A stretch of 64,000 nt of DNA from Sipunculus nudus (Eukaryota > Annelida > Sipuncula > Golfingiida > Sipunculidae). The position numbers and the translations under genes were made by a program. Below, piece after piece: positions 35,669 through 46,943 of this stretch; the stretch's first letter is position 1; every line of letters begins with the position of its first letter. The stretch covers positions 19,400,676 to 19,464,675 of the forward strand of contig CM049311.1 of the NCBI GenBank assembly GCA_026874595.1. Direction: 5' to 3'. The notes under the pieces were generated by a model, which was not told the DNA's origin, did not search any database, and was given only the letters and a program-made list of their open reading frames with translations.

Positions 35669-37636
35669 AGTATTATTAGGCACTGTCATATATTGAGTCC
35701 GATGGCCATACATAGTTTCTACAATATACGCCACGGTATATGCTAAGGATCCGTGGTATCTTTTTGACTGCCTGTTTACTGCCTAACAACAAGAAACAGG
35801 ATTACACCGTTTTTGACACCCAGTAAGTATGAGTTTCATGGTTTCGATAACAACTAAAATTAAACTTGGATCACCATTTTAAAACATTTACTGACCTTTT
35901 TTACCAGAGGAATATAAGCGAGTTTAGTTGGGACAGAAAGAACCAGTCGCGTGGGCAATTGAATACCTTACCTGTAGCCTCGATGACTCGCGGGACTGAG
36001 AGCAAGAATATTATTAAACTTTGTTTGAACGGGCCCACTTTGAAAAGTGTGACGCGCTTGCACGGCCTGTTGACACTGGTTACAAGGACATTGGATGGTG
36101 TAGTCTGAGGTACGTTCCCGAGGCAGCTGAAATCTAGCGCTTCTAAAGAAGCAACTGATTTTCACGCTGCCTGCTTTGACCGTTTATGATACATTTAGAC
36201 ACCAGATGGGGGTTCGTTTTTCGCTGAAAAAAAAACGTGCGAATGATGTGACAAGCAGCCAACCAGATGACAATAAATAAACACTCATCCTGGCTCCGCC
36301 CATAGATGCGCTTCAAGCGGCGCTTGATGACAGTTTATGGTCGAATTTTAATTGCTCCCTCTGCATTCTCGCATCATCGACCGATTCGATTTTGACATTA
36401 TGACTGTGTTAGCGTAGCCATGTATCTGTTGTCTGCAGAACTGAAACCAGCCAGCGAGGTATGCACGTAGCCTTTGTTTTTACGTTTCGTTCGAATTACA
36501 GCTCACTAAGCCTGTGGTCTGTTCAGACGGTTACCGGGGCGATCAGCTGTCACTCAAAACGAAATGAAAAACATATTGGCTCCGTGTATTCCTCGCTTGC
36601 CTGTGTCTTCAAGCACAAGATCTCATCTGATTGGACAAAAATACAGTGCTCCCCTCTGGTGTAGCCATTCAGGATACGAGGTCATGTTAAACAGCTCTTA
36701 CAATAAGTAGTACTAGTGTAAGATTTGGCATGATAGGATGTATATTCTTGTATTTCACGTCACACTTATGAGTTCAATGGGCTTCTCTCTCTCATTTGCA
36801 GCTGTTCTCAATAATAAGAATATTTTAATTATTATTATAACTTTACTGATTTTGTTAATTTAATCTTTCGTATACATTCAAACCTCTGCATTACCTTGTG
36901 ACATATCACACATGTATAACAAGCCTTTGTTCTATGATGCCTGGGTACTGATTGCATAATCTCCTAGTCATGGTCACTGGGTCCCGTATTTGTACAGGCC
37001 AGATCCTAATCTGTTAATCTCATCAGGGTAAAGGTGTTGATCTCATCAGGGTGACCACTAATGGGGGGGTCCCGTGATGTTTGGTCAGCTAAGAGCACAC
37101 ACAGATAGATGATATCACGATAACGTATAATTACACTGTATGTAGACCTTGTATATGTCAGGGTATAATCAACAAACTCTCATTTCATTGGCCAGTATAG
37201 GGGGTGGAGTTCACCTCACCCATCTGACCAATGGAATGAATGGGGGATGTTATTGGTTATATTCAAATGAGAGAGAGAACAAAAACCATGGTATAATTAT
37301 GTGTGGGACAGATTCCACTTTGGCGACTCGGCACCTAGGACAGTTTCTGTGTATGGACATTTTTATCATATACTTAATACAAGAAGAATAAAAAATGGTT
37401 ACCTAAGTTACCGAATTTGTGTGTTGTGGCTGTGTGCCACAAGTGTCACGAACTTGCCTGAATGAGAACATGAATGGGAGAAAGACGAAGTTTAAGTTTA
37501 GTAAAGTAACATAAGTTTAAAGGTAAAGCGCTGTGTAAAGAGCGTAAGTCTGAGGCTTATTAATATATTGTAGAAACTCTCACTGTATGGCTGTCGGACT
37601 CAATATATGGCAGGGCCTAGTAATATTGAGTGGGAT
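35669..37636. mobile_element. Inverted-repeat element of about 1.97 kb with 8-bp flanking direct repeat
   Basis: A ~60-bp sequence at 35670-35728 (TATTAGGCACTGTCATATAT, TGAGTCCGATGGCCATACA, TAGTTTCTACAATATA) recurs inverted at 37562-37626 with a 4-bp indel and several substitutions. TAAATCGG occurs on both outer sides (35661-35668 and 37637-37644), although the right copy is about 10 bp from the inverted repeat. The interior has a GC-richer centre (35930-36680) with promoter- and exon-like sequence, so it may carry captured host DNA. Confidence 0.6.
36420..36458 (+). CDS. Possible first coding exon (13 codons)
   Basis: ATG opens a frame MYLLSAELKPASE that ends exactly before GTATGC, a credible splice donor, in phase 0. 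Upstream, 36290-36310 has GGCTCCGCCCAT (GC-box-like), and CAAGCGGCGCTTG forms a short palindrome. No matching acceptor exon can be assigned. The protein is too short to identify, and chance is quite possible. Confidence 0.22.
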
Positions 37637-37644
37637 TAAATCGG

Positions 37645-38392
37645 TATAATTTTCCCTCCAAAGAAATATGCCAATTACCCTTTCAAACGATCTCCATAAA
37701 TGTAAACAAAGAATACATGTGCCACATACTCTGGTACGAGATTAACAAGATGCCAGATAGATTGGTACCCCCGCTCTATTATAATGCTCTACCAATCTAT
37801 GATTGGTAAAGAACTATTATAGAGCGGGGTACCAGTCTAAGTGCGAGATGACTCTTGTGCGAGGTTAACATAAGAAATTCTCAAGGACACGTGGCTGTAT
37901 TTATTTTCCCTATATAACATCTATAAAACACCTGAGGTTTGGGCCTCTTTAAAATAATTTTCAAAATAAATTCTGATATTTAACTTTTTTTTACCTGAGA
38001 ATTTGTTGTTTCTCCAGTCAAACAAGACCAAGAAAAAGGGGGCTTGTGTATCTCATTTTTTAACCATCCTGGCCCGAATGCAGTGAAGCCCAAAATACCC
38101 CACCAAGCAGTCCCAAACAAGCATTTGGACAACATCTCTTTGATTGGCCATAGATTTTTAAAAAATTGACCAATACTGTCAATTTTATTGGAAATTATGC
38201 TTAACATACTTAAAAATCAAACAATGGGGTGTTTTTGATGCTCCAGCACATGATGGCTAGAGCCAACCAGAGAAAGCCAGACCATTTACTACTCTCCTTC
38301 AGGTTCAGGACCAAGCCCCAGGTCATGTAAACAAATAGGACCACGTGACCTCAAGCTCTTCCGAGGTGAAGATAGTCCCTGAACAAGTATTT
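37645..38392 (+). repeat. Dispersed repeat shared with 8160-8560, carrying a hairpin element
   Basis: Homology to 8160-8560 is broken by an 80-bp hairpin insertion at 37759-37838. The minus frame at 37980-38207 has no support beyond its length. Confidence 0.6.
37759..37838. mobile_element. 80-bp palindromic mini-element
   Basis: The arms AGATTGGTACCCCCGCTCTA and TATAGAGCGGGGTACCAGTC are inverted copies of ~24 bp. The centre contains a second palindrome, TACCAATCTATGATTGGTA. A related hairpin lies at 38393-38447. It could extrude as a cruciform or fold in RNA. Confidence 0.75.
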
Positions 38393-38447
38393 GACTGGTA
38401 CCCCGCTCTATTATGGCCCACTGTCAAGCATATGCTGGGTACCAGTC
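38393..38447. mobile_element. 55-bp palindromic mini-element, second copy
   Basis: GACTGGTACCC and GGGTACCAGTC are perfect inverted ends, and the left arm continues CGCTCTATTAT as in 37759-37838. Its right arm appears to have been the target of the next element. Confidence 0.7.
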
Positions 38448-39382
38448 GGCTGTGTGTAAAAACCGGACGCCGGACGCCCATTTTACAAATATCGACATAT
38501 TTTAATAAGTACTCATCAAATACCTATAAAATTTCACATGGCCATTGTCCGTAAATAGATCTTTGATCATACAGAGTAACGTGAATAAATATGGACTAAT
38601 TATAATTTTATTTACCGTCATTCATCTTGGACGTGAGTCGGACGTCGGCCGGACGTCAACTGAAATGCATATATTTTGCAATCATGGTCAAATTTATCTG
38701 TGCAAAAAGTACTCAGATATATAGTTTTGGAATAAAAACTCAAGCACAGCCAATCCTAGGCTTCAATTCCCCACATTAATTTAGTTATCACTTATTTTGT
38801 TACACTCAGATGCCGCGGGGGGTTTATCAAGGGCTGTTCCACAAAATAGGACACCCTTTCTGTCACACCTGTCTGACTCGAGAGGGCGCTCGTGCATTTT
38901 TTTTTACTCTCGGTCTCAGTGCCATTTGAAATTTATTCCCATTTGTAACTCTCATTTGCAAGGAAAATTTTTTATTGAATATATATATATAGGGAGAACT
39001 GGGAGACGTAAATATTTAATATTGAATAATAAATTATTTATTTATTGAATGTTTCAAGCTCAATTTTTTTCGGAATATAAAATAGAAAGAAAAGAAGGGT
39101 GGAACCTGTTCAAGAAAAGCTTTATTAACATACAGATCAAATATATACATGGAAAGGTAGATATAAAGACAAAGTGTATACTGTTACGAATGAAAACATC
39201 AGAAATATCCCTGACATATATACACAGAAATATAATAATGGCTAAAACAGAACTAATAAAATACAGCCTCTCGTATATTCTGCCATAATCTTCTGTTGCT
39301 GTCTCGTGTCATCGTACTTATTAAAATATGTCGATATTTGTAAAACGGCGTCCGACGTCCGGCGTCCGGGTTTTACACAGCC
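38445..39382. mobile_element. Foldback-type element, about 0.94 kb
   Basis: GGCTGTGTGTAAAAACCGGA, CGCCGGACGCC and TTTTACAAATATCGACATAT (38448-38512) recur inverted at 39313-39382. GTACCA lies at both outer edges (38439-38444 and 39383-39388), a candidate 6-bp target duplication inside the right arm of the hairpin element. GGACGTC-rich subrepeats sit inside at 38636-38664. AT-rich frames inside are not protein-like. Confidence 0.65.
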
Positions 39383-39404
39383 GTACCAAGGGCAGTCTAA
39401 ACGG

Positions 39405-39468
39405 GTCGGTCTTTTTACCGAGCGCTACCGAGCGCTACCGAGCGCTAGCGCTCGGTCGACTTTTTACC
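39405..39468. repeat. Three tandem ACCGAGCGCT units followed by an inverted unit
   Basis: ACCGAGCGCT occurs three times (39417-39446), then AGCGCTCGGT (39447-39456). The block is bounded by similar sequences (GGTCGGTCTTTTTACC and GGTCGACTTTTTACC). A strong local hairpin is possible. Confidence 0.8.
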
Positions 39469-39518
39469 TAGTCTCTTACACAGACACACGGTGGCGCTCC
39501 GCAGGCGGCAATAAATAA

Positions 39519-41780
39519 AACTCGGAAGTCGGAAGTCGGAAGCCCTCGGAAGTCGGAAGCCCTCGGAAGTCGGAAGCCGTTTTATATTTTAGTATAATTT
39601 TAAAAATAACGAACAAATCGACAAGTTTTTGTGTTAAAACGGAAGATATAGACACCCTTTTTCATACGAGAAAGTTTCAAAGATATATATTGATATATAT
39701 GAAAATTTAAGCATAATTAATGCGTCGGAAGCCTCTCGGAAGTCATCCTGAAGTGACAGATGATGCTCAAAATGCATAAAACTCGGAAGTCAAGCCACAG
39801 TATACCAAACGACAACGACACAAAAAGGGTCTTGCATCAACCCAAATATTAATTTAGGTAATGTTTATGTATTTGAATAAAATCATAATGTATATAACTA
39901 ACAAAATAATATATGCATTAACCCAAAAATTAATTTAAGTGATATTAATGTATTTGATTAAAATCATAATGTATATAACTAACAACATAATATATAAATT
40001 CATATTAAAATATAAAACATGAATATGAAATACTATAATTATAAATAAAAAAAAAAGTATAATACAATACAGATTTGTTTTGGTATTCTCTATTGTTTTC
40101 ATTGAACAAATACATATATGATGCAAAATATAATTACATAATACAAGTATAATAAAATGTATACATAATGTGTTAAATAACACAGATGACGATATAATTA
40201 TATATTCATTCAACATCGATATAATTTGATATTAAATTATATTATATGATAAAATAAATATTAAAAAAGGACATTATAATCAATATTCCTATATTAAGAA
40301 AGACCAAATTATATAAGTCAATATAAATTAATATATGAAATGATTAAATTGTATATAATATGATTATTTATATATCCAACATGTATGTGATAATTTATCT
40401 CCTCCACCTAGGGAGTTATTCTAACAAATAAAAAGGATAACAGATGGCAGAAAAGAATTTAGATGGCGATTACTCCTATTAGTTGTAACTGATAATTATC
40501 TAAAGATAGTTTATGTCGTTACCTTAAAGGCACACGCGTTTCATTGTTTTTATTGCCTGATCCCCAGTTAGCACAAACATTTTATGAAACTGTTCTTAAA
40601 ATGTTTCCGAAACAGTATGTGGCTTTAAAGTGTAAAATTTAAAAATGATCTCTGGAATCATATAATAATGTAATATCCTTCCTACATAAATTATTTTGAT
40701 TAAGCTAAAATTGAAATATAAAGATACTGTTATAATTTATATCAATATTTTTGCAACATCACATGCCTTTTTTCAATCTTTCACAGTTATGCAGTTTTAC
40801 ATATTTTTAAATTTTCGAAATATTTTGGAAGTGTTTTTATAATGGTTTATGCAAATTGTCTGTGCAATGATCTAAAAATGTTTCCTGATACGTTGGGTGA
40901 TCAGTATTCAACAAGCATTGGAGAGTTATATGCGTTCCATATAAAGCAACCTAATGCATGGATAAAAATTAGTTTCATTTATATGTATATAGCACCATAA
41001 TGGATAAAGAAGAATAGTTTTATTAATACAAAACTTAATGGACTTTTCTTACGGTTTTACCAGTTCCTGCAAGGATGCGACAGTTTGATAATTTGTTAGT
41101 TTTTTACATCAATATACAAATTTATGTATTTATCAAATATTTGAATATTATTATGTAAAAATATTATAATACAAATTAATGTAGAATACTTAACTTTTTT
41201 TATATGATAAAATATTCTTATCTATTTTGTTATATAAGGAAAAAAATTATCACACCATTTTGATAAAATTACGAAATTTTAAATGCTTTTATATTATATT
41301 TATTAGAAATAACATTCCATATTAAAATATTACGTCGCGATATGATATATGTATTACATTTGAATGTATATTTCAACATTTATTTTTTCTATTTTATATA
41401 TTATTATGTTTAATTAGTAATGTACATTATGGTTTCATTCAAATACATAAATATAACTTAAATTAAAATTTGGAATTATGCCAGATTTTTTCTGTGTCAT
41501 TTTTGGTTGGTGCTATATGGTCTTGACTTCCGAGTTTTATGCATTTTGAACATCATCTGTCACCTCAGGATGACTTCCGAGAGGATTCCGACGCATTAAA
41601 AATGCTTTGATTTTCATATATGGGAATATACGTTTGTGCGACTTTCTGGTTTTGCAAAGGGGGTCTATATCTTCCATTTTAACACGAGAAAGTGTTGGTA
41701 TGATCGTTATTTTTAACATTATATCAAAAATTATAACGGCTTCCGACTTCCGAAGGCTTCCGACTTCCGACTTCCGAGTT
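39519..41780. mobile_element. Foldback element with ~265-bp inverted ends and CGGAAGT tandem subrepeats
   Basis: The ends at 39519-39793 and 41522-41780 are inverted copies of each other. Outermost are repeats of ACTCGGAAGTCGGAAG and CCCTCGGAAGTCGGAAG. Innermost are AATGCGTCGGAAGCCTCTCG, GAAGTCATCCTGA-GTGACA and AATGCATAAAACTCGGAAGT. The 1.73-kb interior is extremely AT-rich, contains a direct ~95-bp echo (39848-39900 and 39925-39985) and has no transposase. No clear target duplication is visible. Confidence 0.8.
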
Positions 41781-42059
41781 GAAGATTTTTGCATTTATAA
41801 CTTCATCTTCAGATTCCTCAGAACTTTTATTTTTATATTATGGTATACCCACTGTTTTACAGAATTACTGGATATATCAAATACTGGAATATATATGCAC
41901 TTTCCTACCATAAGCTAGTTTAGAAGAATCGCATGCTGTAAAACTGTACAAAAAGTGTGCTATCTGGCATTGATTTGTACTATTTTCATCCTTTTTCCAG
42001 ACAATGTTATACTTTTTTCTTGTTACATTTGTACTTTTTTCCATTGAACCCAGAGTGGC

Positions 42060-42826
42060 AGCACGGTATATTGATATTGTAATATATTCAATCTTAAAAA
42101 TGATATATTGAAAATTTATTTTTTACATCATTTTATTCCAATTAATAAAATAAATGTGTATTATTATACTTCAGCTAATCTCTGCACATATTACTGTCAC
42201 ATAGCTGAAATAATGATACTTCTAGAAATATTTGATCACGAAATGCCCCTGCATCTTTGATATAGTCCATATATAATAGTGCACAGTTTTATTCTGGCAG
42301 ACATATTTAGTATTTGATTATAACCAGATAGAAGGAGCCATCTCTTTGTAGCTTTTGAAATGCTGATGTATGTAAAAAAAATATAAATAATTTTATTTTG
42401 CATTTTATTTCATTTTTAAAATTAGTCCCTTGTTGGTAACAGTTGGACCTGGGAACTTTTAATTTGATTAAGATCCAGGGATGTCCCTGTATAAATTCCT
42501 TTGAACTTAAAATATGTCACTGTGACCTATATTGTGTGAGCTATGTGAAAGAACATGATTTTCACACCCTGTTAGTCAGATGGGCACAAATTCTAGCAGT
42601 TGGACGTAGAAACTTCTAACACAGCATCTAGAGAGTTCCTGTTTTTGGAAACCCAAAATAAAGTAATTGTAATCTATTTTGTATGGACAAAAAGCATGAT
42701 TTGGATCACTCTGGAAGTCATTCTACCTATTTTACAAGATTATGAAATGTTTTTTCACATCAGTAATTAATGCATGCTTCACTTGTATGTCAGATTCAGC
42801 CGAGTGTCATAGCCCATGGGCCACAT
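42060..42826 (+). mobile_element. AGCTCAG-family fragments, 3' ends
   Basis: 42060-42430 matches 29750-30224 and stops at GTCCCTTGTT. A second fragment follows directly, with GGTAACAGTTGGACCTGGGA, two TGACCTATATTGTGTGAGC-like units and a 3' end CAGCCGAGTGTCATAGCCCA ending near 42826. 41781-42059 before it is AT-rich with no feature. Confidence 0.6.
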
Positions 42827-43149
42827 GCTCCCCATGTCATATGTTGTACATCATGTGTTATCTTAGAACATCCCTTCATAATGTCATATGTTTGAATATC
42901 ATTTAAAGCAACCTCAACTGAGCTATTCACAGCTTATGTTGTATGTGTGCATGAAAGCTTTCCCTGTATAACACAACTGAACTTTCCAAAGTGTATGCAA
43001 GTTCTTCTTTTTGGGTGGCTTTACACTACATGAGTGATTCGAGCATGAACATTATGTATCGTAATTTAAATCACCCTGGCTTGTGATTAGTTGGTACAGA
43101 CACAGACATATATATGTTAATTTAAATATTTTTATATATTTATTTACAG
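42827..43149. other. No gene seen; ends in a splice-acceptor-like tract
   Basis: AT-rich sequence terminating in TATTTATTTACAG at 43137-43149, which could be the 3' end of an intron. Confidence 0.4.
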
Positions 43150-43237
43150 AATACCTGGAAAGTATGATGGCCAATCATACATACAATTTTCACAAGACAC
43201 CAGCTGGACACATCTACACCAAATAAGGACCAATTAA
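43150..43237 (+). CDS. Possible terminal exon (28 codons), unrecognised
   Basis: Directly after TTTATTTACAG, one frame reads IPGKYDGQSYIQFSQDTSWT and further to TAA at 43235. Composition is protein-like and not repetitive. AATAAA-type signals occur only far downstream (for example near 45861). A minus-strand frame (43140-43337) overlaps it, and neither is proven. Confidence 0.25.
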
Positions 43238-43760
43238 GCTCCAAATTGGTATGTTGTAACTTGGAGAGCATCACAGCAGACTGTACACACAAATGGACTG
43301 GAGAAGACCAACACATATTTTGTATCACAAACTCCATTTTTGCAGGCTCACAATAGGATGGAAATTTGCGGATATGGTCAAGAAAATAAATTGTACATTC
43401 ATTGCTTTCTGTGAGATTATGTCATACACATATAAAAGATACTACATACATTCCAAGCCATTTATGGGCTTGCCTTTATATTTATTTTCTTCAAATTTAT
43501 TGCTTGTATAATACTTCCAGAGCATGTAACAGTACATTATAACATATGGATCTCTGACTGCTGCAATCCAACCAGGGCAACCTACCACATTCTGCTTAAA
43601 TATTGTCTGCATTACACATGGCAGAATATGGACTATTGGTACTGTTTTCCGTGTAGGATGTTAATCTAATGACTTTGAAGTTTATTAACAGTAAACTGGT
43701 TTTGAGCAGCAGTTCTACATCTGTGTATTGGTCATGTTTAGTCTGTATTATATGGTTCAA
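43238..43760. other. No gene seen
   Basis: Would be 3' UTR if the preceding exon is real. No RNA gene or element ends seen. Confidence 0.4.
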
Positions 43761-43761
43761 T

Positions 43762-43992
43762 AGACAACTACACTTAATTATATACATACATATGCAATAA
43801 GCTATACAAAGGGGTTATATGGCTCCAGGACAACTACCTTAAATTATATACATATATATATATATGCAATACGCTATACAATGGGGTTATTGTCTTGGAG
43901 GGCAATTGTCTGGGGGCCATTTGTCTTGGGGATAGTTCTCTGGATGGTACTTATCTGGGGGGTAACTGTCCAGGGGTAGTTGTCCTCTTGCT
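43762..43992 (+). repeat. Local tandem duplication followed by a (CTTGTCTGGGGGG)-type minisatellite
   Basis: GACAACTAC-TTAA-TTATATACATA, GCAATA-GCTATACAA-GGGGTTAT occurs twice (43762-43818 and 43829-43890). Then about six degenerate ~20-bp units of the form TTGTCTGGGGGGCAA run to 43992. Confidence 0.75.
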
Positions 43993-44012
43993 GTATTATG
44001 TGCTAGCCTTAA

Positions 44013-44319
44013 GGCCAAAAAAATAAAAGGGTATGGTTCTCAGGCACTTTTTTTCAGAAATCAGTGCGGGCAGGCGGTATTTTATTTTGGACCTTTTATT
44101 GTATGTTTCGATAAAATTTCATATGATCAGGGAAAAGCATGTAAATGACAGGTTTCTTCTTGCTAAACAGGTAAAAGCACTACATAACAAAGAAAATTGT
44201 ATGGAAATTATATTATTTTACCTTCTTGAATGATGAAAATCAAAATAAAAATGTTTGATGCGGGGGGTTAAAATTGATATGGGCGGTGCCTGAGAACCAT
44301 ACCTTTTATTTTTTTGGCC
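44013..44319. mobile_element. PIF/Harbinger-like MITE, 307 bp
   Basis: GGCCAAAAAAATAAAAGGGT and ATGGTTCTCAGGCAC (44013-44047) recur inverted at 44286-44319 with one G missing, a ~35-bp terminal inverted repeat. TAA lies on both sides (44010-44012 and 44320-44322). A GGCC start and a 3-bp T(A/T)A duplication are typical of PIF/Harbinger MITEs. No transposase. Confidence 0.82.
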
Positions 44320-44667
44320 TAATAGCATTTTCTATTGTATATAACAATTCATGGTTCATGGTGCTTTTTCTGGACATTCTGCATGCACAACTGTGCTGTA
44401 AATTCATGTTGTAAGTTACTAAAGGCTAGCCACTTTTTAACCTAATATGTGCAATTCTCACTCTTTGTATATTTCATCCTGATTACAAAAAAATTAAGGT
44501 GTAGCTGTGAATGCATTGGGCTTCGCAGCTCTTTTGCTGTAGTTTTAATCAAGTTCTTATACTGCAACAAAGAGACTTGGCAGGTTTATTGCTCACCCTT
44601 GTCTAGGCCCAGATTTCTGCAAGATGATGAGATTTAATCAATATGAATTTTGGATTTTTTATTTTTT

Positions 44668-45195
44668 ATATGCCTATTATATGATTGAAGTATTATGGTA
44701 TACCCACTGTCCATCCGACATTCTTAGTGTTCATTTTTAGTGTCGGTGCTAAAACTTACTGGGGCTTTGATTGATTTTCCCAAACTCACCATAACTACTA
44801 ACCAACAGATTATCTCACCCGAGTTCAATTATGGGCAAAATCCATGCATATTTAATAAGGTCTTGGGTCACTAGGCTACTTTGTGGTGTTGCAGCAATAA
44901 CTTACGAAGACTATGAAGGATTTTGATAAGACTCATCAGAAATGTTAATCTATAAAATATCTCACCTAAGTTTGATTTCAAGCTAAATCCATGCATATTT
45001 AATGAGGTCAGAGCTCACCAAACTTTGGTGACTTACAAAAAATCTTATGGATTTTCATGAAACTCATACATATTTACCAATGGAGTTTCTCACCTTAATT
45101 ACATTCTCATCAAAATTCATGCATATTTAATGAGGTTAGAGGTCACTAGATACATGACAGGTTTATCATGCTTATTTGCGGTGCTCTTGTTAGTT
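44668..45195 (+). repeat. Dispersed repeat with ~130-bp subunits ending GGTGCTCTTGTT
   Basis: Three diverged units share ATTATCTCACC-GAGTT, AAA-TCCATGCATATTTAATG, AGGTC-GAGGTCACTA and GATTTTGATAAGACTCAT. The end, TTGCGGTGCTCTTGTTAG, resembles the CTCTTGTT end of the AGCTCAG family. It may be a related element. 44323-44667 before it holds nothing identifiable. Confidence 0.55.
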
Positions 45196-46525
45196 TTACT
45201 GAGCCCCTAAACAGCCAACCCAAATCAGCAATGCACTGAACCCTTCTAACTGCACAGTTTTAAAATGCACAATGAAAATGGGTGCATTTTCTTATGTTTG
45301 TGGTTTATAGACAATACAACACTTAGATATGTCAGTTTATCTACCAGCATTTTTATGAAAACAGTAACATGCAGCAAGCAAATGCATAGCATAACTAACA
45401 TCAGATCTTGTTACTGAACCATGCATGTTAGAAACAGATGATTTGCCTGACCTAAATACAGTATTAAAAGTAATAACCTCATAGCTCTAGTTATACTGAA
45501 GTGAACACTGTAGTGACTATCCTTGATTTTCTTTTCACCCTCTCACTTCTCCAACCTCCAATATGACACTGCATTACAGCTTAAGATTTTTTTTATGAAA
45601 AAGCCATGAATTCAGGGTTATTGTTTGGTAAGATTCTCACTTGTGCCAATAGCATAAAACAGCTTGAACAAGACTCCTTGTACATGTATTATACTGATTT
45701 GATATACTGATATATTATTTTTTGCAAATGTAAATTATACTTTCTATAAAATATTTGGATATACATGACGACATTTCAAAAGAAAGTATTATTTTTTCAA
45801 TATTTACATCTCAATTTGTTGTTATTGTTCTTGGGAGGAAATATTGTATTTCATATATGGAATAAAGATGCTTCGAGGATTGATGCCAAGATAAATAACT
45901 TCTAGAGAGGGATAACTTGGAGTATGGAATGAAACCAGTGATGGAACTTATTTTGACTATAGGTTAATTTACCTTGCAAATTTCAAGGGGCCGGGGTCTT
46001 TTGGGCATTTTGTTTGTGTGGGTGGGTGCTATTTAATTGCGGAGTAATGTTACAATGCTGAGAGACATGGCTTTGCCACAGTCAGATGTAACAGATGTAT
46101 TGATTTGGCTCCTCATATTCTGGGTAGGAAAATCAATAGAGGTCAAAATAATCCATAGTTAAATAGATATCAGAGGTATTAAGCTATTTGATTTTTAATC
46201 ATGGCTATATGTTGTTTTATATGCTTTCATGTTGTGCTCATTGTGCCTATACTATTAAGATATGATAGACCGATATATTCTTTCTTGCAAATGTAAATCA
46301 TCTCATCTATAATATGTTCAAACTGCATGCTATATTTATGTTTCTTTGAAAAGAATAATTAAAAAATGTACAATGATTACTGACTGTGTGTTTAATTCTA
46401 TAATTTTGATACCATGCAAAAAGAACGCAAGGCAGTGTGTGTGTTGTTGGATTTTAAGACTTTGTTGTCTGCTTGGTTATAAATGCTTCGATTGATTGAA
46501 GAAATAAGCTCAACCAAAATCATGA
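45196..46525. other. No gene seen
   Basis: AT-rich, unique-looking. ATGGAATAAAGATG near 45858 contains AATAAA, usable as a plus-strand poly(A) signal. A second TATGATAGACCGATATATTC-type segment echoes 45690-45740. Confidence 0.4.
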
Positions 46526-46943
46526 AATTTCTAAATCCTTTTTGAGGGATTTATGGTCAAAAAGGGGATTTTTCCAATACTCTAAGATTGTCGTTTTTTC
46601 AGAATTTGGGTGGTCTTCTAGGGGTTTTGGGAGCAGGCTCAATTCAGTGCAGACGCTGTATATTGGGCCCAAATGGAGAAGGATAACGTTGAGAGCAAAC
46701 TTCTAAGCCCTTTTTTGGGCGATTTATGGTCAAAAAGGGGATTTTCCAATACTCAAAGATTGTCGGTTTTTCAGAATTTGGGTGGTCTTCTAGGGGTTTT
46801 GGGAGCAGGCTCAATTCAGTGCAGACGCTGTATATTGGGCCCAAATGGAGAAGGATAACGTTGAGAGCAAACTTTTAAGCCCTTTTTTGGGCGATTTATG
46901 GTCAAAAAGGGGATTTTCCAATACTCAAAGATTGTCGGTTTTT
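46526..46943 (+). repeat. 178-bp satellite, left part
   Basis: One partial and two near-identical 172-bp units (starting AGAATTTGGG at 46601 and 46773). The 172-bp form lacks 6 bp present in the 178-bp units to the right. The array is cut at GATTGTCGGTTTTT (46943) by an AGCTCAG-family element. Confidence 0.92.
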
